DNA of 64,000 nt from Rhizobium sp. ZPR4 (GCF_040215725.1 NZ_CP157967.1:3566501-3630500); one strand, 5' to 3'; positions 40,601 through 49,512 are shown, counted from the stretch's first letter. Made by a program: numbers and translations. The notes: generated by a model not told the origin, from the sequence alone.

Positions 40601-41168
40601 CGCCATGGGGCGTCGTCGAGGTCAGCAGCGCACGGCGTGCATCGTCGAGCAGGACTTCGGCCGCCCGATCGTCGAGAACGGAGAAATGCCCGGCAACGTT
40701 GGCCTCGAGCGGGAATTGATGCAGCAGGGCTTCACAGAAGGCATGGATGGTCTGGATCTTCAGCCCGCCCGGCGTTTCCAACGCCTTGGCAAAGAGCCGG
40801 CGCGCCTCGGCAAGCTTGAAGAGATCCGGCTCCCTACCTTCGATATCGGCAATGCGCGTCTTCAGCTCTTCGTCCGGCATCGTCGCCCAGGCCGCCAGCC
40901 GGTCGAAGACGCGGTTGGACATTTCGGACGCTGCCGCCTTGGTATAGGTGAGGCAAAGGATGGCCGAGGGCCGCGCGCCTGCCAGAAGCAGGCGGATGAC
41001 GCGTTGCGTCAGCACATGCGTCTTGCCGGAGCCGGCATTGGCCGAGACCCAGGCCGAGCGTTCGGGGTCGGAGGCGATCGATTGCTGGATGGTCGTCCAG
41101 CTGATCCAGACGCCGGGATCGTCGCTTTCCGGCAGGGTGGCGATGTCGTCGGCGGAAAAATCACTCAT
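37602..41168 (-). CDS. addA: double-strand break repair helicase/nuclease AddA (alphaproteobacterial type)
   Basis: The UvrD-like helicase-nuclease subunit of AddAB, which resects double-strand breaks for RecA loading. ATG 41168 overlaps the addB stop (ATGAGTGA) and gives 1188 residues. Helicase motif I is ANAGSGKTHVLTQRV, motif Ia CLTYTKAAASEMSNRV, motif II ILVDEAQDTSPIQW, and motif VI LLYVGMTRAADRLIICGYR. The C-terminal RecB-type nuclease is SGRIDRLAVLDDRVVILDYKTNR, written here as GRIDR and LDYKTNR. The longer frame upstream (to 41243) overlaps addB. Confidence 0.95.
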   Translation of the reverse strand: MSDFSADDIATLPESDDPGVWISWTTIQQSIASDPERSAWVSANAGSGKTHVLTQRVIRLLLAGARPSAILCLTYTKAAASEMSNRVFDRLAAWATMPDEELKTRIADIEGREPDLFKLAEARRLFAKALETPGGLKIQTIHAFCEALLHQFPLEANVAGHFSVLDDRAAEVLLDDARRALLTSTTPHGDAELARAFDFVLDLGDESGLETLLGDIVANRNAIRRFTEGAERKGGIEAALLARLGLSPGETETSIAEQYWPLPGLSGATLELYLRLADDKGGAKAQEVAYALRLAKRETDPIARAEILEKAVLTAKGEPKSDSQFFVKAMLADAPALADAVAEARAHVVACRDRLKLMRMYRATHAALILADRLNRDYEELKKRRSQLDFEDLITRTADLLTKKDVGPWIHYKLDQGIDHILVDEAQDTSPIQWSVIQSLAEDFFSGDSARPTLRTIFAVGDEKQSIYSFQGARPERFSEESDRTRRRVAASGQQFSSIRLPLSFRSTADVLGAVDHVFTSPENARGLSAVNEPVVHRSSRIGHPGAVDLWEMIAPEPAAREEDWTAPFDSTPESAPAAILARRMAHTIGNLVGREKIIEKGKARFIEAGDILVLVRKRDSFVNALTRALKRRGNIPVAGADRLVLTSHIAIQDLLALGRFLLLPEDDLSLCALLKSPLFDLSEEDVFAVAAYRSDEESVWSHLQAFAKDGHERLSQVVERLRTFLAMSKSLPVHDFYARVLGSFGGRRQFLARLGTEVSDILDEFLTFTLDHETSGLPGLQSFISTLELEAPTIKREQDKGRNEVRIMTVHASKGLEAPIVFLVDGGGKAFTHTHLPKMRLIETRGDEIPLPVWVPVSALANSLTQADTARLQALAEEEYRRLLYVGMTRAADRLIICGYRGIRENADTWHAMISAALRGDELHCAQKTFTGPDGDWEGLSWRVAQVQLEFETAREHEKRSERVGLPDSLHRPLPPQKSLPRPLSPSGVGTVIDEEADDLLVTSALFGEKAKSDRALQKGRFIHRMLQTLPEIAPEERADAARRYAERAARFWPQAERDALINSVMALLSHPDLQGTFSTHAQAEVSIMGTLKLGNQSYAVSGRIDRLAVLDDRVVILDYKTNRVPPGEENSIPFAHKAQLAIYREILSPLYPGKRVDCMLVYTENASIYTLSDRALALSLAELETK

Positions 41169-44100
41169 CGCCGCCGCCTTCCTGTTCGTTTTCAGCCGTC
41201 GACCATTCCGAGACGCGGGCGAGATGATCGTAGTCTCCGCCATATTCGAACTGCTGCGCCGGGATCAGCCGCGAGGAAAAACCCTTCTCGCCCGATTGCA
41301 GCAGCGAGACGAATTTTACCAGCTGGTCCATCGATTCCTGCGCGAGATCCATAGCCGACTTCGTTTCCGTCTTGCCGCCGCGGCTGGAGTGTTCGTTGTT
41401 GACCTGGTCGACCTTGAAGCGGTCGCCGGGCCGCAACCGCACATAAAGCAGGTTTTCCGGCACCAGCGCGCCAATATTGCGGAAGGCACCCGCTTTCAGC
41501 GCATAGGCTTCCAGCGCTAGCTGCGGATCGAGCAGGGCGCGCGCCTGTGGCGGCGAGGGATTGTAGCCGGTCTTGTAATCGATGAGGTCGGCGCCCTTGT
41601 CACTCTTGATGTCGATGCGGTCGGCAACGCCTGTGAGGCGGATGCCGATCGGCTCGATCTCGACGCCGGCCGGCACTTCAGTTGCCGTTTTGCGCACTTC
41701 GGCTCGCCGCTCCGCTTCCCAGGCAAGGAAAGCCCGCGCCACTTCGCGGAACCGCGGCCGCCAGACGCTGTCGATATGCACGGGCAGCCGCTCCGCATCG
41801 AAGAGATCGGCAATGATCCGATCCATGGCCAGCGCCGCATCCGGCGTGCCGGCCCTATGCCCCTCGCGGACGAAGCGATCGATGATCTTGTGGTAGAGCG
41901 TGCCGCGCTCGGCCGGGCCGGGATCGCGGTTGAACGGGTCGACCGGATCGAGCCGCAGCACGCGCCGGGCGTAGATTGAATAGGGATCGCGCCGCAGCCG
42001 GCCCACTTCGCTGAAGGAGTAGCTCTTCGGCTGCAATTCCACGGGTGGCTTCGGGGCGGGGCGCAGCGCCGGCGCCTGGTTTTCACCCTCGTCGATCATT
42101 GCGGCCCAATGGCGATACTGGTCGCCGCGGAGCTTCATGGCGTCCTCCAGCGCCTCGCCGCCGAGGGCGATCAGGCGCTGCAGCCAGCGCGAGGCGACCG
42201 TTGGCGTCGAGCCCTGGCGCAGGGCGCGGGAATAAATCAGGTCGCGCGTGCCGTTCGCCATCTCGAAGTCGTGTGCGAGCTGGCCGATGCGGCGCTCCGG
42301 CGGCTCCAGGCCGATCTCCGTCTTCATGCTGCGGGAAATGAAGGGGTTGTTCGCCGTCTGCCCCGGCCATGAGCCTTCGTTCAAGCCGCCGAGGATCAGC
42401 GTATCGACACTCTGCAGGCGGGCCTCCAGCGTGCCGAAGATGAAGAGGCGGGGATGGCTGAGTGCCCGCGGTTTCACCGCCTGGCCCACGCAGAGCGCCG
42501 CCATGATATCGATCCACTGCACGCCATCGGCTTCAAGCTGGCCGTCGGTCTCGATGACATCTCGGAGCAGGCTGGCAAGCGTATCCCCGGCCTCGCCCGA
42601 CCAGAGGCCCGCGAGGCTGCCACGTTCGTCGACGGCCGCGGCTTCCAGCGCACGGCCCGTACGCTCGGCCCAGTCCGAAAGGGTCAGCAGCCCCTCTGAA
42701 GTCGGCAGGGAAAGTGCCGATACCAGCGGCTCGCATGCTGCGGTCACGCGCCGGGCCAGGGCGCGTGCATGCTCGATCGCCTCAGGCGGCAGCGCTTTGC
42801 GCCACTGCGGCGCATGGCGGTCATTGGCCTGCTCGGCCACGCGCTCATCGAGCAGAGCTTCCAGCCCGCCAATATCGACATTGGCGACGCCGCCCCTGAG
42901 CGCCAGGATCTCCAGCGCATCGACGCCCGGCCGGTGGGTTTCCGCGGGCAGGCCGAACGAGGCGAGGGGGTGTTTCAGCAGCGCCACGACGGCAACGGGA
43001 TCGCCGGGGCGAAGGGACGCCTCCAGCAGCAATTGCAGCAGCGTGCCTTGCGGCGTGGCGTTGAGCGGCGTGCCGGCCGAATCGTCGGCGGTGATGCCGA
43101 AGCGGGCAAGCTCGGCAGTCACGCGCCGGGCGAGATTGCGATCGGGCGTGATCAGGGCCGCTTGGCTTTCGCCACCGTTGCGGGCGGGCTTCTCCAGCGC
43201 CAGCCGTAGGGCGATGGCGATCGCCGTTGCCTCTTCGCGCTCGTTGGCTGCTTCGATCAGCGCTACATCGGCGAATGCGTCCGTGATTGCATCGGGAGCG
43301 AGCGTCTTGCGCCAGCTTCCCCAACCGCTCGTCGCCTTGGCCGGTGCCAGCGCGCGCGACAGGATCTGCGCCCGCATCTGCATGACTTCAGCCGCATCCG
43401 CGATGGGCTCGACATCGCGCCGCGTGACGCGCAACCGCTTCAGGAGCAGCGAAAGACCATATTGCGGATGGCTGCGCGTGGTCGGGTCTGCTCTTTCGCC
43501 GATGGATGTCTCCGGCGCCACGAGCTGCCAATCCTCCTCCGGCATAGCAAGATCGAGACCGGGCAGCACGATCACGCCCTGCGGCAGGGCGGCAACGGCG
43601 GCGATCAGCTCTGCCGTCGCGGGCACGGAACCGGTCGAGCCGGCAATGATGACGGGCCCCGGATGCCGCATGGTCGATATCCGCTGCACTTCGGCGCGCA
43701 GGACGGCGTTGCGGTTACGGGCGGGCGAGGATTTGCCGAGCTCTTCGAGGCGCGCCGGCCAGAAGCTGCTGGCAATGCGCAGAAATTCCGCAGTCAGCTG
43801 CCACCAGAGCGCATGGTCTTCAGCGCTGAGATTGGCAAGCTCGCTCCACTCGCGATCCTCGGTTTCAAGGGAATCGATGAGTTCGGCGAGATTGCGCGCG
43901 AGCCAAATGGCATCCGCCGGGCTTGCAGGCGCCACCAGCGGCGAATCGGAATGGATGTCGCGCACGATCTGCGGCAGTTTGTTGCGCCAGGCGAGGATCA
44001 GTCGCGCCAGTTCCAGGAGACGGGCGGTATTGGCAAGCGGCTGCGCCAGATCGGCTGTTTCGGGCAAGGCTTCCTCGAAATAGCCGCTATCGTCATCGGT

Positions 44101-44352
44101 CTCGCCGAGCGGACGAATGACCGGCAGGATGGCGGAGCGGCCGCCAAGCAACTCGACGAATTCCGAGCGCAGCACGCGGGCGGCACGCCGCGTCGGCAGG
44201 AAGATGCTGACCTTGGCGAGCGACAGCGGATCATCCGGATCGTGGCGGAAATGCTCGGTCAGCCGCCCGTCGCAGAGCGCTGCCGCCAAGGTCTTCAGGA
44301 AGGGCAGGCCCGCCGGAATCGTCAGGATGCGCTGCCGGTGCCCGCCTGCCAT
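41161..44352 (-). CDS. addB: double-strand break repair protein AddB (alphaproteobacterial type)
   Basis: Partner of AddA with an inactivated helicase fold and a second nuclease domain. ATG 44352 is used (1063 residues); a TTG at 44364 would overlap the murU-like stop. FLPTRRAARVLRSEFVELLGG lies near the N-terminus. The C-terminal nuclease shows RGTLYHKIIDRF, TGVADRIDIKSDKG and ADLIDYKTGYNPS. Cysteines that hold the Fe-S cluster in the Bacillus protein are not seen around these motifs, as in other alphaproteobacterial AddB proteins. It overlaps addA by eight bases. Confidence 0.94.
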   Translation of the reverse strand: MAGGHRQRILTIPAGLPFLKTLAAALCDGRLTEHFRHDPDDPLSLAKVSIFLPTRRAARVLRSEFVELLGGRSAILPVIRPLGETDDDSGYFEEALPETADLAQPLANTARLLELARLILAWRNKLPQIVRDIHSDSPLVAPASPADAIWLARNLAELIDSLETEDREWSELANLSAEDHALWWQLTAEFLRIASSFWPARLEELGKSSPARNRNAVLRAEVQRISTMRHPGPVIIAGSTGSVPATAELIAAVAALPQGVIVLPGLDLAMPEEDWQLVAPETSIGERADPTTRSHPQYGLSLLLKRLRVTRRDVEPIADAAEVMQMRAQILSRALAPAKATSGWGSWRKTLAPDAITDAFADVALIEAANEREEATAIAIALRLALEKPARNGGESQAALITPDRNLARRVTAELARFGITADDSAGTPLNATPQGTLLQLLLEASLRPGDPVAVVALLKHPLASFGLPAETHRPGVDALEILALRGGVANVDIGGLEALLDERVAEQANDRHAPQWRKALPPEAIEHARALARRVTAACEPLVSALSLPTSEGLLTLSDWAERTGRALEAAAVDERGSLAGLWSGEAGDTLASLLRDVIETDGQLEADGVQWIDIMAALCVGQAVKPRALSHPRLFIFGTLEARLQSVDTLILGGLNEGSWPGQTANNPFISRSMKTEIGLEPPERRIGQLAHDFEMANGTRDLIYSRALRQGSTPTVASRWLQRLIALGGEALEDAMKLRGDQYRHWAAMIDEGENQAPALRPAPKPPVELQPKSYSFSEVGRLRRDPYSIYARRVLRLDPVDPFNRDPGPAERGTLYHKIIDRFVREGHRAGTPDAALAMDRIIADLFDAERLPVHIDSVWRPRFREVARAFLAWEAERRAEVRKTATEVPAGVEIEPIGIRLTGVADRIDIKSDKGADLIDYKTGYNPSPPQARALLDPQLALEAYALKAGAFRNIGALVPENLLYVRLRPGDRFKVDQVNNEHSSRGGKTETKSAMDLAQESMDQLVKFVSLLQSGEKGFSSRLIPAQQFEYGGDYDHLARVSEWSTAENEQEGGGDE

Positions 44353-44356
44353 AGGC

Positions 44357-45088
44357 TCACGCAAACGCCCGGAAGTTCCGGATCGTTTCCTCCGCCTCGC
44401 CGACAGCCTCCGGTGTTCCCACCGTCAGCCAGTGGCCGTCGAGCATGGTGCCGTAGAGTCGGCCGCGCGCGATCGCCTTGTCGTAATAGGTGTTGATGTT
44501 GAAAGCGTCACCGGGTGCGTCATCGAGAAACGAAGGATTGATGACCAGCGTGCCGGCGTAAACCACGCCGTTGCCCGTAACGGCGCTGTAACGCGAGAGA
44601 CGGCCATCTTCAGCCATGCTGAAATCATTCTTGCCGTTGTGGCCCGTCGTCTTGTCCAAATCGACGCAGAGCATGCCGAAGTCCATGCGGCCCGCGTCGA
44701 AGAATCCGGCTAAGCGCTCTAGATTGGTCGGTTGACCTTCTTTCTCACCGATCCAGAAGAGATCCGAATTCATGACGAAAACGGGATCACGGTCAAGCAA
44801 CTTCAATCCCTTGGCCAGCCCGCCGCCATTGTTCATCAGCGCATCGCGCTCGTCGGAGACCAGGATTTCAAGGCCGCGATAGCCGCGCAGGTGCGCCTCC
44901 ATCTGGTCGGCATGGTGATGGACATTCACGACAGCCCGCTCGACACCTGCCTGCACCAACGCATCCAGTACATAATCGATCATCGGCTTGCCGGCGATCT
45001 TCACCAGCGGCTTCGGTATGGTGTCGGTGATCGGCCGCATGCGGGTTCCAAGCCCCGCGGCCAATACCATGGCTTGCTTGATGGTCAT
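44357..45088 (-). CDS. murU: nucleotidyltransferase, MurU-like (N-acetylmuramate-1-phosphate uridylyltransferase)
   Basis: A 243-residue sugar-1-phosphate nucleotidyltransferase from ATG 45088 (MTIKQAMVLAAGLGTRM). The signature AAGLGTRMRPITDTIPKPLVKIAGKP is the nucleotide-binding loop. Asp residues in VMNSDLFW and the KNDFSMAEDGRLSRY region complete the site. In Pseudomonas MurU turns MurNAc-1-P into UDP-MurNAc, bypassing de novo synthesis, and AmgK supplies the substrate. Here the upstream gene has an AmgK domain, which favours MurU over mannose-1-phosphate guanylyltransferase, the other annotation for such proteins. addB starts at its 3' end. Confidence 0.82.
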   Translation of the reverse strand: MTIKQAMVLAAGLGTRMRPITDTIPKPLVKIAGKPMIDYVLDALVQAGVERAVVNVHHHADQMEAHLRGYRGLEILVSDERDALMNNGGGLAKGLKLLDRDPVFVMNSDLFWIGEKEGQPTNLERLAGFFDAGRMDFGMLCVDLDKTTGHNGKNDFSMAEDGRLSRYSAVTGNGVVYAGTLVINPSFLDDAPGDAFNINTYYDKAIARGRLYGTMLDGHWLTVGTPEAVGEAEETIRNFRAFA

Positions 45089-45163
45089 TTCGTCTCGAAC
45101 TTTCGATTCGCTCTCTGATTTCCATAGCACAGGGCCGGAAAGCCGTCGCGGGGTCTCCGGCTG

Positions 45164-46675
45164 TTATGCCCGACCGATCCCGGCCTTCTCGCACCATTCG
45201 CGTAAGGGGGCGAGCGCTTCGTGTTCGAAGGCGATGGCGAGATAGGCGAGCGTGCGCGGCATGTGCTTCAGATATCCCGGCTTGCCGTCGCGTTGCAGCA
45301 GCCGCACCCAGAGGCCGGCAAGCTTGCAATTGCGCTGCGCCGACATGATCGCCCAGCTTTTCAGGAACTTGGCCTCGTCGAAGCCACCCTGGGCACGGCG
45401 CAGTGCGAGATAGTCTGACATCAACTGGTCATGCAGATCGCGCTCGATCGTCACCCGGGCATCCTGCACCAGCGAGGCGACGTCATAGGAGGTCGGTCCG
45501 ATCATCGCGTCCTGAAAGTCGATGATGCCGACGCGCTTTATGCCCTTTTGATGCGCCCGCCAGATGATATTCGGCGAATGCATGTCGCGCAGCAGCAGGT
45601 TCTTTTCCGCGTCTTCGAGCTGATCGATGAGCTTGTCCCAGATCGCCAGATAGTCGGCGCGTTCCTCTTCGCTTGCCGGCGTGCCGCGCTTCCAGGGCAG
45701 ATGCCAGTCGAGAAGCAGCCGCGCCTCCATCTTCATCGCGGTCCGGTCGAAATCCGGAATGTGATGGACGTGGTCCGGCGTGACCGGAATGTCATGAGGA
45801 ATGGAAAGACCGTGCAGATGTGCGAGGCAGGCGACGCTTTCGCGATAGCGCTCGGCAATCGGCTTTCCCTCCGCGTCGAGCACGCCGTCGGTGCCGAGAT
45901 CCTCGATCAGGAGGATGCCCTTGTCATAGTTGGCGGCAAGGATTTCCGGAGCGGCGAAACCGTTCTCTCTGAGGATATTGGCGATCGCCACGAAGGGATA
46001 GGTGTCCCAGGCAAGATGCGCGACCTTAGGATAGGGCTTGCCGTCAAGCACGGGCGGCCCTTCCGGCAAGCCCGGCCAATCCATCAGGATCACGCGGCGT
46101 CCTCCATCCTTCGGATAGACGGATTCGTAAGCCCGCAGCGAAGCATCGCCGGTCAGGAATCGCCTGACAGCGCCGCGATAGCCGTGCGCATCGAGAAAGG
46201 CGCGGATAGCAAGCACGCGCTCGATGCGCGCCATCTGCTTGGCCGGTGCCGTGATCATAACCCGCCGCCCGTCACCCTCATGCGTGAGCTTTAGGTCGAT
46301 GCGTTCCTTCGGCAGCTCGCCTTCGGCCATTTCGGGCCATTCGACGAGGCAGATGCCGGTCTGCAGGGCCTCGTCGAAGCCGAGCTCCGCCAGTTCGCTG
46401 GGATCACCGAGGCGATAGAGATCGAAATGCGAGACGGGAATGCGCAGCTCGTAGGATTGCACGAGCGTGAAGGTCGGGCTCGGTACGTCCAGTTCGGCGT
46501 CGTCGGCCATGGCCCGTAGCAGCGCGCGCGCCAGCGATGATTTGCCTGCGCCGAGATCGCCTGACAGTGCCAGACAATCGCCAGCCTTCAAGGCCAGCGC
46601 CAGATCCTCGCCGAGCTCGGCCGTGGCGGCGTCATCTGCAAGAAAGAGGGAAATGCTGTTGTCTGAGGCTGTCAT
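45164..46675 (-). CDS. TsaE-AmgK fusion: tRNA t6A ATPase plus anomeric amino-sugar kinase
   Basis: A 503-residue two-domain protein. Residues about 1-155 are TsaE (YjeE), the ATPase needed for t6A37 tRNA modification, with P-loop GDLGAGKSS (Lys45) and the conserved SPTFTLVQSYE. Residues about 165-503 form an aminoglycoside phosphotransferase-like kinase of the AmgK type, with GDASLRAYESVY, catalytic LRDMHSPNI (Asp364, Asn369) and GIIDFQDAMIGPTSYD (Asp386). AmgK phosphorylates the anomeric position of MurNAc/GlcNAc for MurU. ATG overlaps the upstream kinase stop (ATGA). The fusion is known in Rhizobiales; whether the halves cooperate is not. Confidence 0.92.
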   Translation of the reverse strand: MTASDNSISLFLADDAATAELGEDLALALKAGDCLALSGDLGAGKSSLARALLRAMADDAELDVPSPTFTLVQSYELRIPVSHFDLYRLGDPSELAELGFDEALQTGICLVEWPEMAEGELPKERIDLKLTHEGDGRRVMITAPAKQMARIERVLAIRAFLDAHGYRGAVRRFLTGDASLRAYESVYPKDGGRRVILMDWPGLPEGPPVLDGKPYPKVAHLAWDTYPFVAIANILRENGFAAPEILAANYDKGILLIEDLGTDGVLDAEGKPIAERYRESVACLAHLHGLSIPHDIPVTPDHVHHIPDFDRTAMKMEARLLLDWHLPWKRGTPASEEERADYLAIWDKLIDQLEDAEKNLLLRDMHSPNIIWRAHQKGIKRVGIIDFQDAMIGPTSYDVASLVQDARVTIERDLHDQLMSDYLALRRAQGGFDEAKFLKSWAIMSAQRNCKLAGLWVRLLQRDGKPGYLKHMPRTLAYLAIAFEHEALAPLREWCEKAGIGRA

Positions 46676-49251
46676 TCTGCTGCGACGGAATGGGGCAGGT
46701 CGGCCGAGGGGATTCGGCAGGTGACCGTCGTTCCCTTGCCGGGCTGGCTTTCGATCGAAACCTCGCCCTCATGCAGGCTGACGAAGCTTTCGACGATGGA
46801 AAGGCCGAGGCCCGCGCCGCTGCGCTTGCCGCCTTTGCCGCCGGAGGCGAAGCGGTTGAAGACCGTGTTGATCAAATCCTCGGGTATGCCTGGACCCTTG
46901 TCGACAACCGAGAAGACGAAATCCGCACCTTCGCGTCCGCATTTCAGCAAAATCGTCGATCCCTCGGGCGCGAAATTGGCGGCATTGGTCAGAAGTTTCA
47001 GCAGGATCTGCTTCAGCCGCTGTTGATCGGCAACGATGGAGCCAAGATGGGCGGGGACGGTGATTTCGAGCGTCACGCCGCTTTCCTGCAGCCGGTCGGC
47101 GATTTGTATCGACACTTCGTCGAGCAGGTCGGAGAGCAATATCTCGGAATAATTCAGCCGCATGATGCCGGCATCGAGCGTCGCCAGGTCGAGAATATCG
47201 TTGACCAGCGTCAGCAGCACCGAAGACGAAGTCGAGATATGGTCGATATATTCGGCCTGCCGCTCGTTCAGAGAGCCGATGCCCGGCGTCTTCAGGAGAT
47301 CGGTGAAGCCGATGATGTTGGTCAGCGGCGAGCGCAGCTCGTAGGAGACGTGCTGGACGAAATCGTTCTTCAGCTCGTCCGCCTTCAGCAGCGCGTCGTT
47401 CTTTTCCGTCAATGCCCGTTCGGCGCGTACGCTATCGGTCTTGTTGACGAAGGTCAGCATGGTCTGGGCGTTCGGCAGCGGAATGACGGCGTAGTCGAGC
47501 ACCAGATTGGAATAGAGCTCCAGCGTCCCTTGCGAGGATGGCCGCTCGTCGTCGAAACTGGTGATCTGTTCGGCAAAGCGCTTCCAGCCATCTGGCCGGT
47601 CATAGGAGGGAGCGCAGGCTTCGGCCAATGCCTGGATATGCGTATCCGGCTTCGCCTGCGCTTCGGTGATGTTCCAGAGGATGCGGAAGGCCGGGTTCGA
47701 CAGGCGGATGCGGCCATCCGGACCGAAAACGGCAACGCCTTCGGAAAGATGGTCGATGGTTTCGCCCTGGACCTTGACCAGCGTATTGTAACGCGTTTCG
47801 AGATCGACCTGCTCGGTCAGGTTCTCGAATACCCAGGTGGCGCCGCCCTGCGGATGCGCCGTCGCGAAAACCCGGAGGATCTGGCCATTGGGCAGGTGCC
47901 AGAGATCCGTCTGCGTGTCGAGTGCGCGGTAGACCGAAAGGACGCCGTCCTTCCATGTCTTCCAGCTCAACTGTTCGGGCAGCTTCTTGGCGCTGCGCAG
48001 CCTGTCCAGAAGCTCGCTATTGTCGGGCCGCTTTTCCAGAAAGGCGATGTCGAGTTCCCAGAGCTGGACGAAAGCCTGATTGTAGAATTGCAGCCGCCTG
48101 TCGCCATCGAAGATCGCAACCGGGGTCGCCAGATGATCGAGCGTTTCAGCATGGCTTTTCAGCGTGCGTGCGAGTTCCGCGCGGACGGATTCCGCTTCGG
48201 ACACGTCGATGGCGATCCCGGCCGAGCCGTTCGGGGCTTTGACGTCGACGACGTCGAAGAAGGTGCGGTTGCCATGGACGACCGTCGAGATCTTGTCGTG
48301 GAACGGCGATTCCGGCGTGGTGGCGGCGCGAATGCGCTCGCGGGTCACGGTCGTCAGGAATTCCCTTCCTTCTCGCACGGCCTCATCGGTCGAAACTGCT
48401 TCCACCGCTTCGCCATAAGCCTGGTTGACCCAGGTGAGCGTGCCTTCCGCATCGCGCTGCCAGACCGGCAGGTCGATGGCATCAAGCAGGTTCTGGAAGG
48501 TGGAGATCGATGTCATCAGCCGGTCGCGCTCGATCTTCAGCTCGGCGAGTTCCGCGCGCAGATTGTTGAGCGCGATGAAGCGGACGAAGGCACGCCCGCC
48601 GGAAATGCGGCCCTGCGCTTCCAGAATTTCGTCGCGGTTGGTTTCGACCACCATGTCGAAGCTCTGGCCGCTGCCGCGCAGCTTGTCGATCGCCTTGTCG
48701 AGTTCGCCGGCCGACCATGATTTCAGCCAGCGGCCGAAGGCGAGGAATTCGTTGTCTTGTGGCGCGCCCGTCTCGACCGGAAGCTGGCCGAGCAGTTCCG
48801 GCCGCGCATTCTGGCCGTCCCAGATGACGATGCGGCGGTTCTTGTCGGCGATCAGCGCCTGATATTGCGAAATGCGCTGATTGGCATCGGAGAGTGCTGT
48901 GCGGATCTCGCGGCTTTCATTCTCCATATTGCCGCGCTGGCGGACCATCCACATGGTCGAGAGGAGTGCAGCGGAGATGACGCCGATGATGACGGAGAAG
49001 ACGGCCATTTCCGAGGAGGTGAAGAGGCGCATGCTCGTCTGCGCGGCATCATTGCTCTGCGCGAAAACGGGACCCGCCAAGCCGGTCACGAGACCGCCGA
49101 AAACGCTGAGCCGCAACAGACGGCTAAAGGAGGCCAGCCGGCCTTTGCCGCGCTTCGCTCCCGCCGAAAGCCGATCTGCACGGCCCCGCAGCAACTGCGC
49201 CGCCGCTTGGCGTAGCGCTGGTCGATGCAGGTTGTCTTCCCCTTCAAACAT
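46672..49251 (-). CDS. divL: PAS-domain sensor kinase with Tyr in the H-box, DivL-like
   Basis: An 859-residue membrane-anchored sensor kinase homologue. Hydrophobic segments lie at about residues 43-64 (the first could be a signal peptide ending FAQS) and 82-103. Two to four PAS-like modules follow (for example LLDAIDLPVWQRDAEGTLTW and TPVAIFDGDRRLQFYNQAFV). The dimerisation helix reads FVQHVSYELRSPLTNIIGF, with Tyr637 where the phospho-accepting His should be. The ATPase domain is complete (LLKLLTNAANFAPEG, DKGPGIPE, GAGLGLSIVES). A Tyr at this site is the hallmark of DivL, the CckA-CtrA pathway regulator of Caulobacter and relatives. The stop overlaps the tsaE-amgK start. Confidence 0.85.
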   Translation of the reverse strand: MFEGEDNLHRPALRQAAAQLLRGRADRLSAGAKRGKGRLASFSRLLRLSVFGGLVTGLAGPVFAQSNDAAQTSMRLFTSSEMAVFSVIIGVISAALLSTMWMVRQRGNMENESREIRTALSDANQRISQYQALIADKNRRIVIWDGQNARPELLGQLPVETGAPQDNEFLAFGRWLKSWSAGELDKAIDKLRGSGQSFDMVVETNRDEILEAQGRISGGRAFVRFIALNNLRAELAELKIERDRLMTSISTFQNLLDAIDLPVWQRDAEGTLTWVNQAYGEAVEAVSTDEAVREGREFLTTVTRERIRAATTPESPFHDKISTVVHGNRTFFDVVDVKAPNGSAGIAIDVSEAESVRAELARTLKSHAETLDHLATPVAIFDGDRRLQFYNQAFVQLWELDIAFLEKRPDNSELLDRLRSAKKLPEQLSWKTWKDGVLSVYRALDTQTDLWHLPNGQILRVFATAHPQGGATWVFENLTEQVDLETRYNTLVKVQGETIDHLSEGVAVFGPDGRIRLSNPAFRILWNITEAQAKPDTHIQALAEACAPSYDRPDGWKRFAEQITSFDDERPSSQGTLELYSNLVLDYAVIPLPNAQTMLTFVNKTDSVRAERALTEKNDALLKADELKNDFVQHVSYELRSPLTNIIGFTDLLKTPGIGSLNERQAEYIDHISTSSSVLLTLVNDILDLATLDAGIMRLNYSEILLSDLLDEVSIQIADRLQESGVTLEITVPAHLGSIVADQQRLKQILLKLLTNAANFAPEGSTILLKCGREGADFVFSVVDKGPGIPEDLINTVFNRFASGGKGGKRSGAGLGLSIVESFVSLHEGEVSIESQPGKGTTVTCRIPSADLPHSVAAE

Positions 49252-49273
49252 AAGAGGTCTGTCTCCGTCTTTC

Positions 49274-49323
49274 AGAGCATGAAGCCGAAAAGTGTAAGCG
49301 GTTTTCGGATGACATCATGCTCT
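49274..49323. repeat. AGCGG hairpin repeat, copy 3 (best preserved)
   Basis: Outer arms AGAGCATGA (49274-49282) and TCATGCTCT (49315-49323) are perfect inverted repeats. Inner arms CCGAAAA (49285-49291) and TTTTCGG (49302-49308) flank GTGTAAGCGG. The layout matches copies near 28.35 and 57.14 kb. Confidence 0.75.
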
Positions 49324-49349
49324 ACTTATTTGATTGTAGATCGGATTCA

Positions 49350-49376
49350 GATTTTAGGCCGAACAGACCTAAAATC
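49350..49376. repeat. GATTTTAGG/CCTAAAATC palindrome
   Basis: GATTTTAGG, a nine-base loop (CCGAACAGA) and CCTAAAATC form a perfect nine-base stem in the same gap as the preceding repeat. It could be a second module of the same mosaic element. It lacks a T-run and is not a clear terminator. Confidence 0.55.
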
Positions 49377-49512
49377 ATCCGGCTCTACTGTGCCGCATCC
49401 TGACAAGACATCCCATTTTCATGGCTCCAGGCACGCCCGGTTCGTCACGAATCAAGTGTAAAAACAATACTGCCTAAGGGAATCTGCGGGAAGGGAGCTG
49501 GCTAAAAAATAA

